This document shows positions 1 to 9,521 of a stretch of 64,000 nt of DNA, piece by piece. Position numbers and translations under genes: made by a program. The notes under the pieces are model-generated. The model was given only the letters and a program-made list of their open reading frames with translations. It searched no databases and had not been told where the DNA came from. The first letter of the stretch is position 1. The number at the start of each line of letters is the position of its first letter. The DNA is from Shewanella hanedai (GTDB lineage Bacteria > Pseudomonadota > Gammaproteobacteria > Enterobacterales > Shewanellaceae): positions 62,001-126,000 of the forward strand of contig NZ_VKGK01000009.1 of assembly GCF_007197645.1 (NCBI RefSeq), given 5' to 3'.

Positions 1-311
1 TACCTCAATCATTCCTGCTTAAAAATAGCTATGGAGATACCTTTACCATTAAGGTGCCACCTTTTATTTGCTGCAATAGCAGACATGCGATTGCACAGAT
101 TGCAAAGCAAGGAGTGGGAATTGCCATACTGCCAAGTTACTTAGTGGATGCTGAAATCGCACAAGGGGAGTTGACTCACATCCTACCGGACTATCATCTC
201 AATGAAACGGATGTCTATGCTATACACCCTTTTAATAGCGCTATCCCACCGAGAGTTAAGGCCTTTTTAGAATTCATCCAATTGAAGCTAAAAACAGCAT
301 ATAATAATTGA
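1..311 (+). CDS. LysR-family transcriptional regulator, C-terminal part (gene starts before window)
   Basis: The reading frame (first full codon at base 3) is open from the left edge to the stop at 311, so only the last ~102 residues are visible. The text around RHAIAQIAKQGVGIAILPSY resembles the second half of a LysR substrate-binding domain, where the effector pocket closes just before the C-terminal helix. The N-terminal helix-turn-helix lies outside the window, so target and effector cannot be judged. A GTG at 54 is in frame but need not be a start. The gene is followed after about 100 bases by a GST-like gene on the same strand, a common LysR target arrangement, although LysR targets are more often divergent. 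Confidence 0.75.
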   Translation, partial: PQSFLLKNSYGDTFTIKVPPFICCNSRHAIAQIAKQGVGIAILPSYLVDAEIAQGELTHILPDYHLNETDVYAIHPFNSAIPPRVKAFLEFIQLKLKTAYNN

Positions 312-414
312 ATCAGAGTCGAATAAATCTGACCATAGAATAATAAGCTAAGATTATGGTGGCGCAGTTTATTTGAACACCACAATAATGCATATCAATT
401 AGGGGAGATAAGTG

Positions 415-1068
415 ATGGAGTTGTTTTATCATCCACTTTCCCGTTATTCGCAAAAAGTGCTCTTGGCACTTTATGAGAAACAAGCCAACTTTTTCCCCAG
501 AGTGATAGAACTATCAGATCCACTTTCTAGACAGGACTTTAGCCTTTTTTACCCTCCAGGAAAAGTGCCATTATTAAAGAGTAAGCAGGAAATTCTAATC
601 CCAGAATCCAGCATTATCATCGAGTATGTTGATAACGAGTTTCCTCAAAAAGGAACCCGTTTAATCCCATTAGATACCTCGATATCCCTAGATACTCGGC
701 TTCAAGATCGATTGATCGATCTGGAATTAAGCAATACGCTTTTTGAATTTGAGCAACAACAGTTAAACCCCGAAACCAGTAACCAAATAAAGCTCAAACA
801 GTTAGAAAAACACATTAACCGTTTCTTGCAATATCTCGATGACATACTTGAAAAAAATCATTGGTTATGTGGCGACAGCTTAACCTTAGCCGATTGTGCC
901 CTTATCCCTTGCTTGCCCTATGCTCGTACGCATTTTCAGCTTTTTAAATACGACAACCTGAGCCGATACTGGGCACAAGCCCAGCTACGAGGGGCTTATC
1001 TACAAGTTAAAGAGGAGATAGAGTTAGCACAAACAGAGGTGTTAGTAGGCCGTAGGCCGATACCTTAA
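415..1068 (+). CDS. Glutathione S-transferase family protein (SspA/GST-like)
   Basis: A protein of about 217 residues with a thioredoxin-like N-terminal domain (residues 1-75). It begins MELFYHPLSRYSQKVLLALY and has the cis-Pro motif KVPLL and the glutathione-contact ESSIIIEYVD motif. A helical GST C-terminal domain follows, with the N-capping segment GDSLTLADCALIP near residues 155-167. The likely role is cytosolic glutathione conjugation or binding. SspA-type non-enzymatic GST-fold proteins look similar, but the ESxxIxEY motif favours a true GST. The start is ambiguous between GTG 412 and ATG 415; ATG is chosen because AGGGGAGA sits about 8 bases upstream. The substrate is unknown. Confidence 0.8.
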   Translation: MELFYHPLSRYSQKVLLALYEKQANFFPRVIELSDPLSRQDFSLFYPPGKVPLLKSKQEILIPESSIIIEYVDNEFPQKGTRLIPLDTSISLDTRLQDRLIDLELSNTLFEFEQQQLNPETSNQIKLKQLEKHINRFLQYLDDILEKNHWLCGDSLTLADCALIPCLPYARTHFQLFKYDNLSRYWAQAQLRGAYLQVKEEIELAQTEVLVGRRPIP

Positions 1069-1119
1069 AAGCAGATTCTAGGCTTGGATACTAGCTGGCT
1101 CTAGGCTAGTGTATTAGCT

Positions 1120-1217
1120 GGTTCTAGGTTCTAGGTTCTAGGTTCTAGGTTCTAGGTTCTAGGTTCTAGGTTCTAGGTTCTAGGTTCTAGGTTCTAGGTT
1201 CTAGGTTCTAGGTTCTA
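1120..1217 (+). repeat. Heptamer tandem repeat (GGTTCTA)x14
   Basis: Fourteen perfect head-to-tail copies of GGTTCTA fill this stretch, preceded by decayed relatives (CTAGCTGG, CTCTAGG) from about 1078. It lies in the gap between the convergent GST-like and thioesterase genes and is not translated. Perfect identity of all units points to recent expansion by slippage. A degenerate four-unit version in the opposite orientation lies at 58056-58083. Confidence 0.95.
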
Positions 1218-1249
1218 GCAAAAATTTAATGATTAAAATGCACTCGGTT

Positions 1250-1780
1250 CTACATGTTGCGCTCTTTCTTTAGCTGTAAGAACTCTTTCCACTTCACCAC
1301 TTCTGGTGGTAACTCTGGTGCTGGACCTTCAAAGTTAACCTCTTTCACCATGGTATCAATCGGCACTTGTTTACCCTTGCATACAAATACGCCACGCACA
1401 TGCACGATACAATGGAGTTTGTTTTCACTCACAAACTTTTGCTCTATATAAAAATACTTCTCATCCCAGCCCACTAATTTAGTTTCAATCTCAAACTTAG
1501 TGAACGGTTTGATATCCTTGATATAAGTGAACTCCGCCGCGTTAACAATCGGCATCCATTTAAGTTTAATAAACCGTTTAAGGAAGCCCATCTCAGCCAG
1601 CATATAGGTTCTGGCCAAATCCATAAAAGCCGGATAGCGTGAGTTTGTCACATGTAAATTAATGTCACAATCCAAAGGTAAGGCGCGGTATGCGATACGA
1701 CTGGTGCCTAAAAAACCAATAGAATTGCAGTGTCGTACACGCCAAATAAACAACCAAAATAACCTAAAATAAAGATTCAT
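1250..1780 (-). CDS. Thioesterase-like protein (4HBT / THEM6-type hotdog fold)
   Basis: A 176-residue protein with a hydrophobic N-terminal helix (FRLFWLFIWRV), then a single hotdog domain. The region DCDINLHVTNSRYPAFMDLAR (about residues 37-57) resembles the N-H-x-x-N/D-x-x-Y-hxxhh helix signature of 4-hydroxybenzoyl-CoA thioesterase relatives. In this signature an Asp/Asn near the helix start is catalytic in many members. The family hydrolyses acyl-CoA or carries no known activity (THEM6). The substrate cannot be read from sequence. The N-terminal helix suggests membrane association. It is transcribed towards the GST-like gene and separated from it by the heptamer repeat. Confidence 0.7.
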   Translation of the reverse strand: MNLYFRLFWLFIWRVRHCNSIGFLGTSRIAYRALPLDCDINLHVTNSRYPAFMDLARTYMLAEMGFLKRFIKLKWMPIVNAAEFTYIKDIKPFTKFEIETKLVGWDEKYFYIEQKFVSENKLHCIVHVRGVFVCKGKQVPIDTMVKEVNFEGPAPELPPEVVKWKEFLQLKKERNM

Positions 1781-2001
1781 CTGCAGCTTTGCCTACATCC
1801 TTGAGCAATAAGAACCGAAAGGCTATCAGAGGTCATACCAGATAACAAGGCAAGCTATACCGCTTATCCTTTATCTGGGTTACCTCTAAGTAGAATACGA
1901 AGAGAGTAAAGGTACCAGCAAGATGCTATTCCGCTTATATCTCAGAGTGATTTGTATGCCATACTGTGGATAATTTTCTTTTATAAGCAAGAATATAACG
2001 A

Positions 2002-3126
2002 ATGAGAATCTTAATTGTTGGCGCTGGAATAGCAGGATTAGCTCTCGCTCGCCGTCTAGATAAGTTACAGCTAGATTACACATTAATAGAGCGTTCGCTA
2101 GGATGGAGCAACGACGGAGCAGGTATTTGCTTACCTGCTAATGCTGTTGCTGGGTTAGAAAAATTAGGCTTGAAAGATAAATTACTAGCTATCTCGTATG
2201 CTGTTCATAAAATCAGATATGTTAAACCTAATGGCACCTTGCTCTCTTCAGCATCGCTAAAGATCCCACCATTCAATCAACAACCGTTTTTGGCTCTCCC
2301 TAGAGCAGAATTGCTCAATCTGTTACGCAAAGGAATGGAGAGTAAAGTTAGGTTTGGCAAGACATTGCTGTCCATTGAGCAACTGACTAATGGGGTATCA
2401 GTGACATTCAATGACGGAAAAACAGAGCAGTTTGATTGTGTTATTGGCGCAGATGGCATCAATTCTCAGGTACGTGAACTTGCTTTTGAGGAGCCTGATC
2501 TTGAAGATCTGCACGTGACTAACTGGCGCTTTTTAATCGACCAAGAAACTGCAGATCTGCAACCCACCTATTATCTGGGTTCCGATAGTTTTTTCATGCG
2601 TTATCCAATGCCAGATAATAAGATCTATTGCTACGCTCACATCCTCGATAAACAGCAGAAATGGGCTCAGAAGCAAGATAAACAGTGGCTGTTAACACGC
2701 TTTAACGGGTTTGAAGATAAAGTGCTAGAAGCGATTAAAGCCATCCCCTCAAATGATGACATTATTCCCGGACGCTTAAAGTCAGTCGTGTCCAGAGAGG
2801 TCTATTCAGGCTCAATTCTATTAATCGGTGATGCATTGCATGGCTGTCCACCCGCACTGCAACAAGGTGTGGGGATGGGATTAGAGGATGTCCATTGTCT
2901 TGCCGATCTACTCGCTAAATATCAAAATGTTGAAACGGTTTTTAGCCACTTTAAACAGCAGAGATTAGAACGGATCTCTTGGGTCATTGACGAATCAAAC
3001 CGAGTCATCAGATTAGCCTCCAAAGGACGAACATTTTTGGGCCGGGTGATACGCAACTTCATCATCAGAAAGAATGGGCCTGCTAATGTGAATGGGTGGC
3101 GTAAGTTACTTCTGTGGGATCGCTAA
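2002..3126 (+). CDS. FAD-dependent monooxygenase (salicylate/p-hydroxybenzoate hydroxylase fold)
   Basis: A 374-residue class A flavoprotein monooxygenase. The dinucleotide-binding motif GAGIAG is at residues 7-12 with a trailing acidic ERS segment. The DG motif VIGADGINSQVR is near residues 147-158. The second FAD-binding motif (GDALHGCPPALQQGVGMG) is near 276-293. These are the three hallmarks of PF01494 enzymes, which use NAD(P)H and O2 to hydroxylate aromatic or polyketide-type substrates. No other aromatic-pathway genes adjoin it, so the substrate is open. The gene appears monocistronic and is followed by a MITE-like element. Confidence 0.85.
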   Translation: MRILIVGAGIAGLALARRLDKLQLDYTLIERSLGWSNDGAGICLPANAVAGLEKLGLKDKLLAISYAVHKIRYVKPNGTLLSSASLKIPPFNQQPFLALPRAELLNLLRKGMESKVRFGKTLLSIEQLTNGVSVTFNDGKTEQFDCVIGADGINSQVRELAFEEPDLEDLHVTNWRFLIDQETADLQPTYYLGSDSFFMRYPMPDNKIYCYAHILDKQQKWAQKQDKQWLLTRFNGFEDKVLEAIKAIPSNDDIIPGRLKSVVSREVYSGSILLIGDALHGCPPALQQGVGMGLEDVHCLADLLAKYQNVETVFSHFKQQRLERISWVIDESNRVIRLASKGRTFLGRVIRNFIIRKNGPANVNGWRKLLLWDR

Positions 3127-3130
3127 CCTA

Positions 3131-3396
3131 ATACCAATCAGTATAAGAAGTTGATCTACTCAGAGTGTTTTTTGGCAAACTAATTCAAGGCGAATGGATG
3201 ACATAATGGTTATTCCCTTGTGAGTTCATTCAACGCAGAAATAGGCAGCCAAAAACACTCCTTACAGGCGAGTTTTAGCGGTTCTGATGCTGTGTTAACG
3301 AGCTTAACCGTAGAATAACTATGCTCTTCACTCGTTGCCTTACCTCAGTACCGCTAAACTCTCGCTGAGCGATCAAATCTTTATACTGATTGGTAT
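3131..3396. mobile_element. MITE-like palindromic element, 266 bp, with 16-bp perfect terminal inverted repeats
   Basis: The ends are perfect inverted copies: ATACCAATCAGTATAA at 3131-3146 and its complement at 3381-3396. Inside are two further inverted pairs: GAGTGTTTTTTGGC (3163-3176) against 3248-3260, and a 20-base arm at 3268-3287 against 3345-3365. There is no coding capacity. This is the architecture of a non-autonomous palindromic repeat. ATTGGTAT-like terminal motifs are, as I recall, common in intergenic regions of Shewanella and related genera. Flanking TA dinucleotides could be a target duplication, but this is not certain. Confidence 0.75.
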
Positions 3397-3435
3397 AAGC
3401 CAACGTTCACGGCACCGTCAAAAGCAGCGCACAAA

Positions 3436-3461
3436 AAAGCCTAAACTTTCGTTTAGGCTTT
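3436..3461 (-). terminator. Rho-independent terminator of prlC
   Basis: An 11-bp perfect stem, AAAGCCTAAAC with its complement around a TTTC loop, lies 36 bases past the prlC stop codon. Read on the minus strand it is followed by a T-run. Confidence 0.9.
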
Positions 3462-3496
3462 AACAGTGTAACGACGATTACATATTACTTGCTGAT

Positions 3497-5536
3497 TTAA
3501 GCATTAATGCCTGAATGACGTAGCAGTGCATCTATTTGAGGTTCACGGCCACGGAATCGTTTAAACAACTCCATTGGCTCTTCGCTACCGCCCATCTGCA
3601 ATACGTTTTCAAGGAAGCTACGCCCTGTTTCAGCATTAAATATGCCTTCCTCTTCAAAGCGTGAGAAGGCATCAGCTGAAAGCACTTCTGCCCACTTGTA
3701 GCTGTAGTAACCAGCGGCATAACCACCAGCGAAGATGTGAGAAAAACTGTGCTGAAAACGATTGAAATCAGCAGGTTTTATCACCGCGACCAGACTACGG
3801 ACTTCATCAAGTTTACCTTGAATATCAGCGCCAAGCGTTGGGTCGAATTCCAGATGCATGGCAAAATCAAACAGAGAAAACTCAATCTGACGCAGCATTC
3901 CCATACCCGATTGGAAGTTCTTCGCCGCCAACATCTTATCTAACATCTCTTTCGGAAGAGGCTCTCCCGTTTCATGGTGGCCAGAAATTTCAGCTAAAGC
4001 CTCCTCTTCATAACACCAGTTTTCCATGAACTGACTTGGTAGCTCAACAGCATCCCAAGGCACACCATTGATACCCGATACACCACCGACGTCGATCTTA
4101 GTCAGCATATGATGAATACCGTGGCCAAACTCATGGAACAAGGTGGTCACTTCGTCATGGGTAAACAGTGCAGGCTTACCATCCACAGGGGCATTGAAGT
4201 TACAGGTTAAGTAAGCCACTGGATTTTGCAGACCATTAGGGGTCTGACGACGACCACGACAGTCATCCATCCACGCACCACCACGTTTACCTTCACGGGC
4301 ATAGAGATCTAAATAGAAACTCCCTCTGTGGACACCTTCACTGTCTTCGATACTAAAGAAGCGCACATCTTTATGCCAAGTGTCGAACTCTTTCTGCTCA
4401 GTGATCGTCAGTCCAAATAAGCGATTCACAGTGTAAAAGAGACCAGATAACACCTTATCTTCAGGGAAATATGGACGTAGAAGCTCTTGAGAAATCTCAT
4501 AACGATGATGCTTTAGCTTTTCGGCATAGAAGCTTAAATCCCAAGGCGTTAAATCTGTTGCCTGATACGCTTGCTTAGCAAATTCGGTTAATTCAGCCAG
4601 CTCAGCTTTACCTTGATCTTTTGAACGCAAGGCTAGCTCATTGAGGAACTCGAGAACCTGCTCTGGGCTTTCTGCCATCTTAGTTGCCAAAGACTTATGG
4701 GCAAAACTGTCGAAACCGAGTAACTGAGCGAGTTCATGGCGAAGAGCCAAAATTTCATCCATCAATGGACCGTTATCGAACTCGCCAGCATTGGGACCTT
4801 GATCGGAAGCTCGTGTCACAAAAGCACGATAGCACTCTTCACGCAATTCACGGTTTTCACTGTAAGTCATCACAGGTAAATACGAAGGGAAATCTAAGGT
4901 AAACAACCAGCCATCCAATTCTTTAGCGACAGCCATCGCTTTTGCAGCCGCAACGGCGGATTCTGGTAGTCCTGCAAGTTCAGCCTCAACTGTGACTAAC
5001 TTGCTCCACGCTTGAGTTGCATCAAGTACTTGATTTGAAAAGCCACTGGTTAATTCTGACATACGTTTAGCCAGCTCACCGTAACGTAGTTTATCGGCAT
5101 CATTAAGCCCAATACCTGACAGCTCAAAATCCCTCAAACTATGTTCGATAACCGTTTGTTGTGCCTTACTCATTTGCTCGAATTCGGCTGAAGCTCTCAG
5201 GGATTTATACGCCTGATATAAGGGCTGATGTTGGCCGACAAAAGTGCCATATTCAGACAGTAACGGCAGACAAGCATCGTGAGCGGCGCGCCACTCTTCG
5301 GTACTCACCACAGAATTCATATGAGAGATAGGAGACCAGATTTTGCCTAGCGCATCATCTGTTTCCTCAAGAGGAACCACCAAGTTGTCCCAAGTAAACG
5401 GCTCAGGTTGTGCTAATACTTTCTCAATGTTACGACGACAATCGGCGATGCCTTGCTCAACAGCAGCTTGAATATGTTCAGGTTTAATCTTAGAAAAAGG
5501 CGGTAAGATGGAACTGGTTAACAAAGGGTTGCTCAT
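3497..5536 (-). CDS. prlC: Oligopeptidase A (M3 zinc metallopeptidase)
   Basis: A 679-residue cytosolic oligopeptidase, matching the ~680 residues of E. coli PrlC/OpdA. The zinc motif HEFGH falls at residues 468-472, followed by the downstream glutamate region (PSQFMENWCYEEEAL) that supplies the third ligand. The family degrades signal peptides and short peptides in the cytoplasm. The start is backed by AGGA eight bases upstream of the ATG. The gene is monocistronic with its own terminator. Confidence 0.95.
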   Translation of the reverse strand: MSNPLLTSSILPPFSKIKPEHIQAAVEQGIADCRRNIEKVLAQPEPFTWDNLVVPLEETDDALGKIWSPISHMNSVVSTEEWRAAHDACLPLLSEYGTFVGQHQPLYQAYKSLRASAEFEQMSKAQQTVIEHSLRDFELSGIGLNDADKLRYGELAKRMSELTSGFSNQVLDATQAWSKLVTVEAELAGLPESAVAAAKAMAVAKELDGWLFTLDFPSYLPVMTYSENRELREECYRAFVTRASDQGPNAGEFDNGPLMDEILALRHELAQLLGFDSFAHKSLATKMAESPEQVLEFLNELALRSKDQGKAELAELTEFAKQAYQATDLTPWDLSFYAEKLKHHRYEISQELLRPYFPEDKVLSGLFYTVNRLFGLTITEQKEFDTWHKDVRFFSIEDSEGVHRGSFYLDLYAREGKRGGAWMDDCRGRRQTPNGLQNPVAYLTCNFNAPVDGKPALFTHDEVTTLFHEFGHGIHHMLTKIDVGGVSGINGVPWDAVELPSQFMENWCYEEEALAEISGHHETGEPLPKEMLDKMLAAKNFQSGMGMLRQIEFSLFDFAMHLEFDPTLGADIQGKLDEVRSLVAVIKPADFNRFQHSFSHIFAGGYAAGYYSYKWAEVLSADAFSRFEEEGIFNAETGRSFLENVLQMGGSEEPMELFKRFRGREPQIDALLRHSGINA

Positions 5537-5851
5537 TGTTATTCCTCAGCATCTGTTGATTAGAATGATCGAAAGCTCTATACCCGAGCTTAAAAAAATA
5601 GCTTACTCATTAAGTATGGGCTAATGACACAATATTCAAGAAATATCACCATTTAGCCCCATAAAATATCTGCCTATCAGGCTAAACAGGGAGAAACCTT
5701 GACCAGCCTCAAACAATTTACTTTACTTAATTTTGACATTGCTCGGTTTGATAACCTGATCGCAAATGTAAAGCGTTATCATTTACATAAGGCCATTAAA
5801 CCGTACTATTCGATCATTTAAAACAATTACTCTGGTTGCATTAAGCCGCTT
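5537..5851. other. Intergenic region between divergent prlC and outer-membrane protein gene
   Basis: About 315 bases carry the two divergent promoters. The stretch GCGTTATCATTTACAT near 5773-5788 is only a partial match to a Fur-type box, so I do not call one. A short TTG-started frame at 5699-5821 is listed separately. Confidence 0.5.
5699..5821 (+). CDS. Possible 40-aa small protein (TTG start)
   Basis: A frame of 40 codons opens at a TTG preceded at normal spacing by AGGGAG and closes at TAA 5819-5821, 30 bases before the next gene. It has no signal peptide or motif and is moderately basic and His/Tyr-rich at the end. It could equally be chance in the 5' region of the outer-membrane protein gene. 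The only support is the ribosome-binding site. Confidence 0.2.
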   Translation: MTSLKQFTLLNFDIARFDNLIANVKRYHLHKAIKPYYSII

Positions 5852-6628
5852 ATGAAAAAACACATAGCACTATTTTTCCTGACAAGTCTCAGCATCATGG
5901 CATTTAGTGCCTATGCCGATACCAATTCAGCCATAGACGATTCGCACAGCACCAGTAAATTTAGCGTGCAAGAATCGAGTGAGGCGCAATATTTATTAGA
6001 TCTCGGTTGGGATTCTAACTATATTTCTGAAGGCCGAAACAATCTTGAAAATGGCGGCATCTTTTGGAGTACTGCGGCGGTTCAATATCAAAACGTCAAT
6101 GTCTATGCGATGTTAGGGCGTGGTGATAGTGAACACTACATTGAGTGGGATATTGGCATTGAGTACACCATCACGCTTACTGAGAACCTTGAAACCACAC
6201 TCGGCTACCAAAGGGTAGAGAGTTATGGCGATGAGCGCTTTAGCGATAATGAGCTATGTGGCTCACTGACTTATGCCGGCGTTGAATGGCTCACACCATC
6301 AGTTAATTACACTTATTCGATTGGAGCTGGAGGTTACTTTGTTGAAGCTAGCCTTCACAGTAGTTGGGAGCTAACCGATAAGTTAACGCTGACCCCTTAT
6401 GTCACCCAAGCTTTTGATTTTCAATATGCAACCGAAGATTACAATGGCCAAAACCACTTCCAATTCGGCGTAGAAGCTGAATATCTATTAAGTCAGAATA
6501 TCAGCCTATCTGGGCACGTCAGCCACACAATAGCGCAAGAAGATATCAAGCTTGAAGCTGAGATGGATGACATGACATCTGGCTTAGATCAATCCTTTGC
6601 CGGTGTGCACTTAACCTGGTTCTTCTGA
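5852..6628 (+). CDS. Predicted outer-membrane beta-barrel protein
   Basis: A 258-residue protein with a clear Sec signal peptide (KKH, hydrophobic ALFFLTSLSIMAF, cleavage after AYA, about residue 22). Alternating strands follow with aromatic girdles, ending in LTWFF, the terminal-aromatic signature recognised by the BAM complex. It resembles the small proteobacterial barrel family often annotated TIGR02001 (gcw_chp), but I cannot confirm the family without a profile search. The function is unknown. A second exported protein gene follows 88 bases downstream and may be cotranscribed. Confidence 0.65.
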   Translation: MKKHIALFFLTSLSIMAFSAYADTNSAIDDSHSTSKFSVQESSEAQYLLDLGWDSNYISEGRNNLENGGIFWSTAAVQYQNVNVYAMLGRGDSEHYIEWDIGIEYTITLTENLETTLGYQRVESYGDERFSDNELCGSLTYAGVEWLTPSVNYTYSIGAGGYFVEASLHSSWELTDKLTLTPYVTQAFDFQYATEDYNGQNHFQFGVEAEYLLSQNISLSGHVSHTIAQEDIKLEAEMDDMTSGLDQSFAGVHLTWFF

Positions 6629-6716
6629 ACTTAAGTCCGCACCTCAAGTAAGTGATCTTAATGCATATGAAGACAGGGAATGTCTTTTACTTTTAGCAAA
6701 TACAGAGGAACATGGA

Positions 6717-7226
6717 ATGTCACTCTTAGCCCCATTAAAACCCATTGTTGTTCATCGCTTCTTGGCTCTAATCGCCATCCCCCTTTTCAGCTTGAGCACA
6801 CAATTACATGCCGATACAACACCACTCCCCCTTGGTGCAGTACTCGATAACCAAGGAAACCCTATCCCTATGCCATCTCAGCAACAAAGCGCACTAGAGA
6901 TACCTTCAATAAAACCCTCAAAATCAAGTAAAGCCACTCAGTATAAGCCCACCAAAAAAACCTCACGTACCAAACCTAAAAAGCGGGCTTTGTCACCAAA
7001 GCAACAACTCGCCAGTCGAACCAGTGTGGCGAATGACCCCAGCTGTCGCTGGCTAGATACTCGCATGGATCAACTTGAGAAAAAGCTCACCTATGAAGGT
7101 AATTCAGGCTCTAAGGGTTACCATCAAAAAGAGTTAAGTGCCAGAGAACGTGAGTGGAAATGCATGAAGTGCGGCACCGAGGGGCCTAACCGAGTCGATC
7201 GTGATAAGTGCCAACAAAAGCGCTAA
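6717..7226 (+). CDS. Exported basic protein of unknown function
   Basis: A 169-residue protein with an N-terminal hydrophobic signal (residues 15-32, cleavage probably after LHA). A low-complexity Ser/Thr/Lys/Pro linker follows (about 60-100). The C-terminal region has paired cysteines (CRWLD..., then CMKCGTE...KC). The spacing suggests a disulfide or metal-bound knob. AGGA precedes the ATG at normal distance. I recognise no family; the layout resembles Shewanella-specific periplasmic or envelope proteins. Its neighbour upstream is also exported. Confidence 0.6.
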   Translation: MSLLAPLKPIVVHRFLALIAIPLFSLSTQLHADTTPLPLGAVLDNQGNPIPMPSQQQSALEIPSIKPSKSSKATQYKPTKKTSRTKPKKRALSPKQQLASRTSVANDPSCRWLDTRMDQLEKKLTYEGNSGSKGYHQKELSAREREWKCMKCGTEGPNRVDRDKCQQKR

Positions 7227-7506
7227 CTATCGCTCGCTTCAGAGACTTTGCGTGAGTTCAATTCTAGTCGTATCTGTATTGAAATGGTAAGTCATAAACC
7301 AATCGCCATTTATCCGTAATAAAGCCGCGGTCCATCGGGTCTGGTATAAACGGGGAATATACACAAACAATATCAGACCTTGCCTTCAACCTTTTGAAAC
7401 TTCGTCGAATGAACTAATAGTAATATGATTGGTATTGCTGGTTTGCTCTATGCTTTCCCCCTACAATGTGAACAATGCTTTTTATAAACCCCTTTTGGAG
7501 ATAACA

Positions 7507-8862
7507 ATGGCCCAACATTTTGACTATATCTGTCTTGGCGCAGGTAGCGGTGGTATTGCATCGGCAAACCGTGCGGCAATGCGCGGCGCTAAAGTACTAT
7601 TAATCGAGGCTAAAGCCCTAGGTGGAACCTGTGTCAACGTGGGTTGTGTTCCTAAAAAAGTGATGTGGTACGGGGCTCAAGTTGCCGAAGCACTTCACCT
7701 TTATGCAAAAGATTATGGTTTCGACGTTACCGTCAATAAGTTTGACTGGAATACGTTAGTGGCTAGTCGTGAAGCGTATATCGACAGAATTCATGGCTCA
7801 TACGATCGTGGTTTAGAGAGCAACAAAGTCACGTTAGTTCGAGGTTATGGCCGTTTCGTTAATGAACGTACCATAGAAGTTGATGGCCAAGAGTACAGTG
7901 CCGATCATATCCTTATCGCTACCGGTGGCTCACCAAGCATCCCCAATATTCCAGGGGCAGAACTCGGTATCGATTCAGACGGTTTCTTTGCACTCAGAGA
8001 ACAGCCAAAGCGTGTTGCTGTTATTGGTGCAGGTTATATTGCTGTAGAACTTGCAGGTGTACTGCATTCACTCGGCAGTGAAACTCAGCTTTTTGTGCGT
8101 AAACACGCACCGCTACGTAGCTTCGACCCAATGTTAAGTGAAGCACTAATGGAGTCAATGGCAACAGACGGCCCTACGCTTCATACCCATAGCACACCAG
8201 AATCGGTCTGTAAAAATGCTGATGGCAGCCTGACACTTAAGCTAGAAAATGGCCAAAGTTTCGAGGTTGATACGCTAATCTGGGCGATTGGTCGTAAACC
8301 ATCTACGGGTAACATCGGTCTAGAGAACACTCAAGTGAAGCTTAACGACCGTGGTTATGTGGTTGTTGATGATCAGCAAAATACCACCAACCCAGGGATC
8401 TACTGTGTCGGTGACATTATCGAAGGCGGCGTCGAGCTAACACCTGTTGCCGTTAAAGCGGGTCGTCTGCTTTCAGAACGTCTATTCAATGGCATGACTG
8501 AAGCCAGAATGGATTACAAACTCATCCCAACAGTTGTCTTTAGCCACCCAGCTATCGGCACCATGGGACTTTCTGAGCCTGAAGCCGTTGCCCAATATGG
8601 TGCGGATCAAGTTAAGTGCTACAGCTCAGGCTTTACTTCAATGTACACCGCAGTCACTGCTCATCGTCAAGCTTGTAAGATGAAGCTAGTTTGTGCCGGT
8701 CCTGAAGAAACCGTCGTCGGTATCCACGGCATTGGTTTTGGTATGGATGAGATCCTGCAAGGTTTTGGTGTGGCAATGAAAATGGGCGCAACAAAAGCGC
8801 AGTTTGATGCAGTTGTTGCGATACACCCAACCGGCGCCGAAGAGTTTGTCACCATGAGATAG
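7507..8862 (+). CDS. gor: Glutathione-disulfide reductase
   Basis: A 451-residue flavoprotein that reduces GSSG with NADPH in the cytosol. The FAD motif GAGSGG is at residues 11-16, and the redox-active pair C42-VNVG-C47 sits within [13 protein letters not shown]. The NADPH fold is [11 protein letters not shown], followed by a basic VRKHAPLR segment that favours NADPH. The C-terminal catalytic dyad is HPTGAEE. The start is the ATG at 7507, with GGAG ten bases upstream. The frame extends to 7429, but the extra residues have no family counterpart. The length matches E. coli Gor (450). Confidence 0.95.
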   Translation: MAQHFDYICLGAGSGGIASANRAAMRGAKVLLIEAKALGGTCVNVGCVPKKVMWYGAQVAEALHLYAKDYGFDVTVNKFDWNTLVASREAYIDRIHGSYDRGLESNKVTLVRGYGRFVNERTIEVDGQEYSADHILIATGGSPSIPNIPGAELGIDSDGFFALREQPKRVAVIGAGYIAVELAGVLHSLGSETQLFVRKHAPLRSFDPMLSEALMESMATDGPTLHTHSTPESVCKNADGSLTLKLENGQSFEVDTLIWAIGRKPSTGNIGLENTQVKLNDRGYVVVDDQQNTTNPGIYCVGDIIEGGVELTPVAVKAGRLLSERLFNGMTEARMDYKLIPTVVFSHPAIGTMGLSEPEAVAQYGADQVKCYSSGFTSMYTAVTAHRQACKMKLVCAGPEETVVGIHGIGFGMDEILQGFGVAMKMGATKAQFDAVVAIHPTGAEEFVTMR

Positions 8863-8885
8863 TTTTACGACTATCCGTTAATACT

Positions 8886-8923
8886 GCTGCGTCTCGCGTT
8901 ATAAATCCGTAGGCGCAGCTTTT
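8886..8923 (+). terminator. Probable gor terminator
   Basis: GCTGCG (8886-8891) pairs with CGCAGC (8914-8919), followed by TTTT, about 24 bases after the gor stop. The loop is long, so strength is uncertain. Confidence 0.55.
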
Positions 8924-9511
8924 AATTCTAAGCTTCATCAGTACTAAGCCAAAACAGAGCAAAAAATAACGTCAATCATTTCAACTTCTCCTTTACTGCT
9001 CCTCAGTATCCCCCTCTTTAAAGCTCTATTCTATATTTTAAATAACCAATTAATTGCCAAATATACATATTGGTTACCATGGCCATTAAATAAACCCATT
9101 ATCAAACCAAACACAAAATCACTCACTTGAGATGAACAACAACGCAGCCACTAATACTAATAAAAGAAGCTTTACACCCTATTTTTTCAAATTATCGCAT
9201 TAACTACGCTTATCTCTATTCTTGAATATTTACACTCAACGCGGGGCATGCGTGCGTCACTTACCTGCTGGCTAACACGATTTACCCAGAGAAAAAATGC
9301 TGAGCAGCAAAATCGAAGTATTTCGTAAATTTGGACAATTTAGGCTTTGATTTGACGTCATATTCAGATCTATTTACCGATGTAATCCTTATAGATATTG
9401 TATTAGACAAAATCAGAAACCCACTCAATTACATGTTTTTAAAAGGTTTTGTATTTATTTGTATTTACAAAAAAATATTATCAGACAATAATCGCGGGAT
9501 TTTAAAAAAAT
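8924..9511. other. Long AT-rich intergenic leader region
   Basis: About 590 bases lie between the gor terminator and the riboswitch. A TTG-started frame at 9331-9519 runs into the riboswitch and has no ribosome site, so I do not call it a gene. A 7-bp palindrome GGATTTT/AAAATCC at 9497-9513 abuts the riboswitch. The promoter of the metalloprotease gene must lie here, but no single -35/-10 pair stands out. Confidence 0.5.
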
Positions 9512-9521
9512 CCAAGTGATG

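Noticed and set aside
5770..5790. Fur box before the outer-membrane protein gene
   Set aside because: Only about 11 of 19 positions match the consensus, far weaker than the two boxes before the RyhB genes.
9331..9519. 62-codon frame before the riboswitch
   Set aside because: TTG start without ribosome site, AT-rich chance composition, and its end runs into the riboswitch P1 stem.
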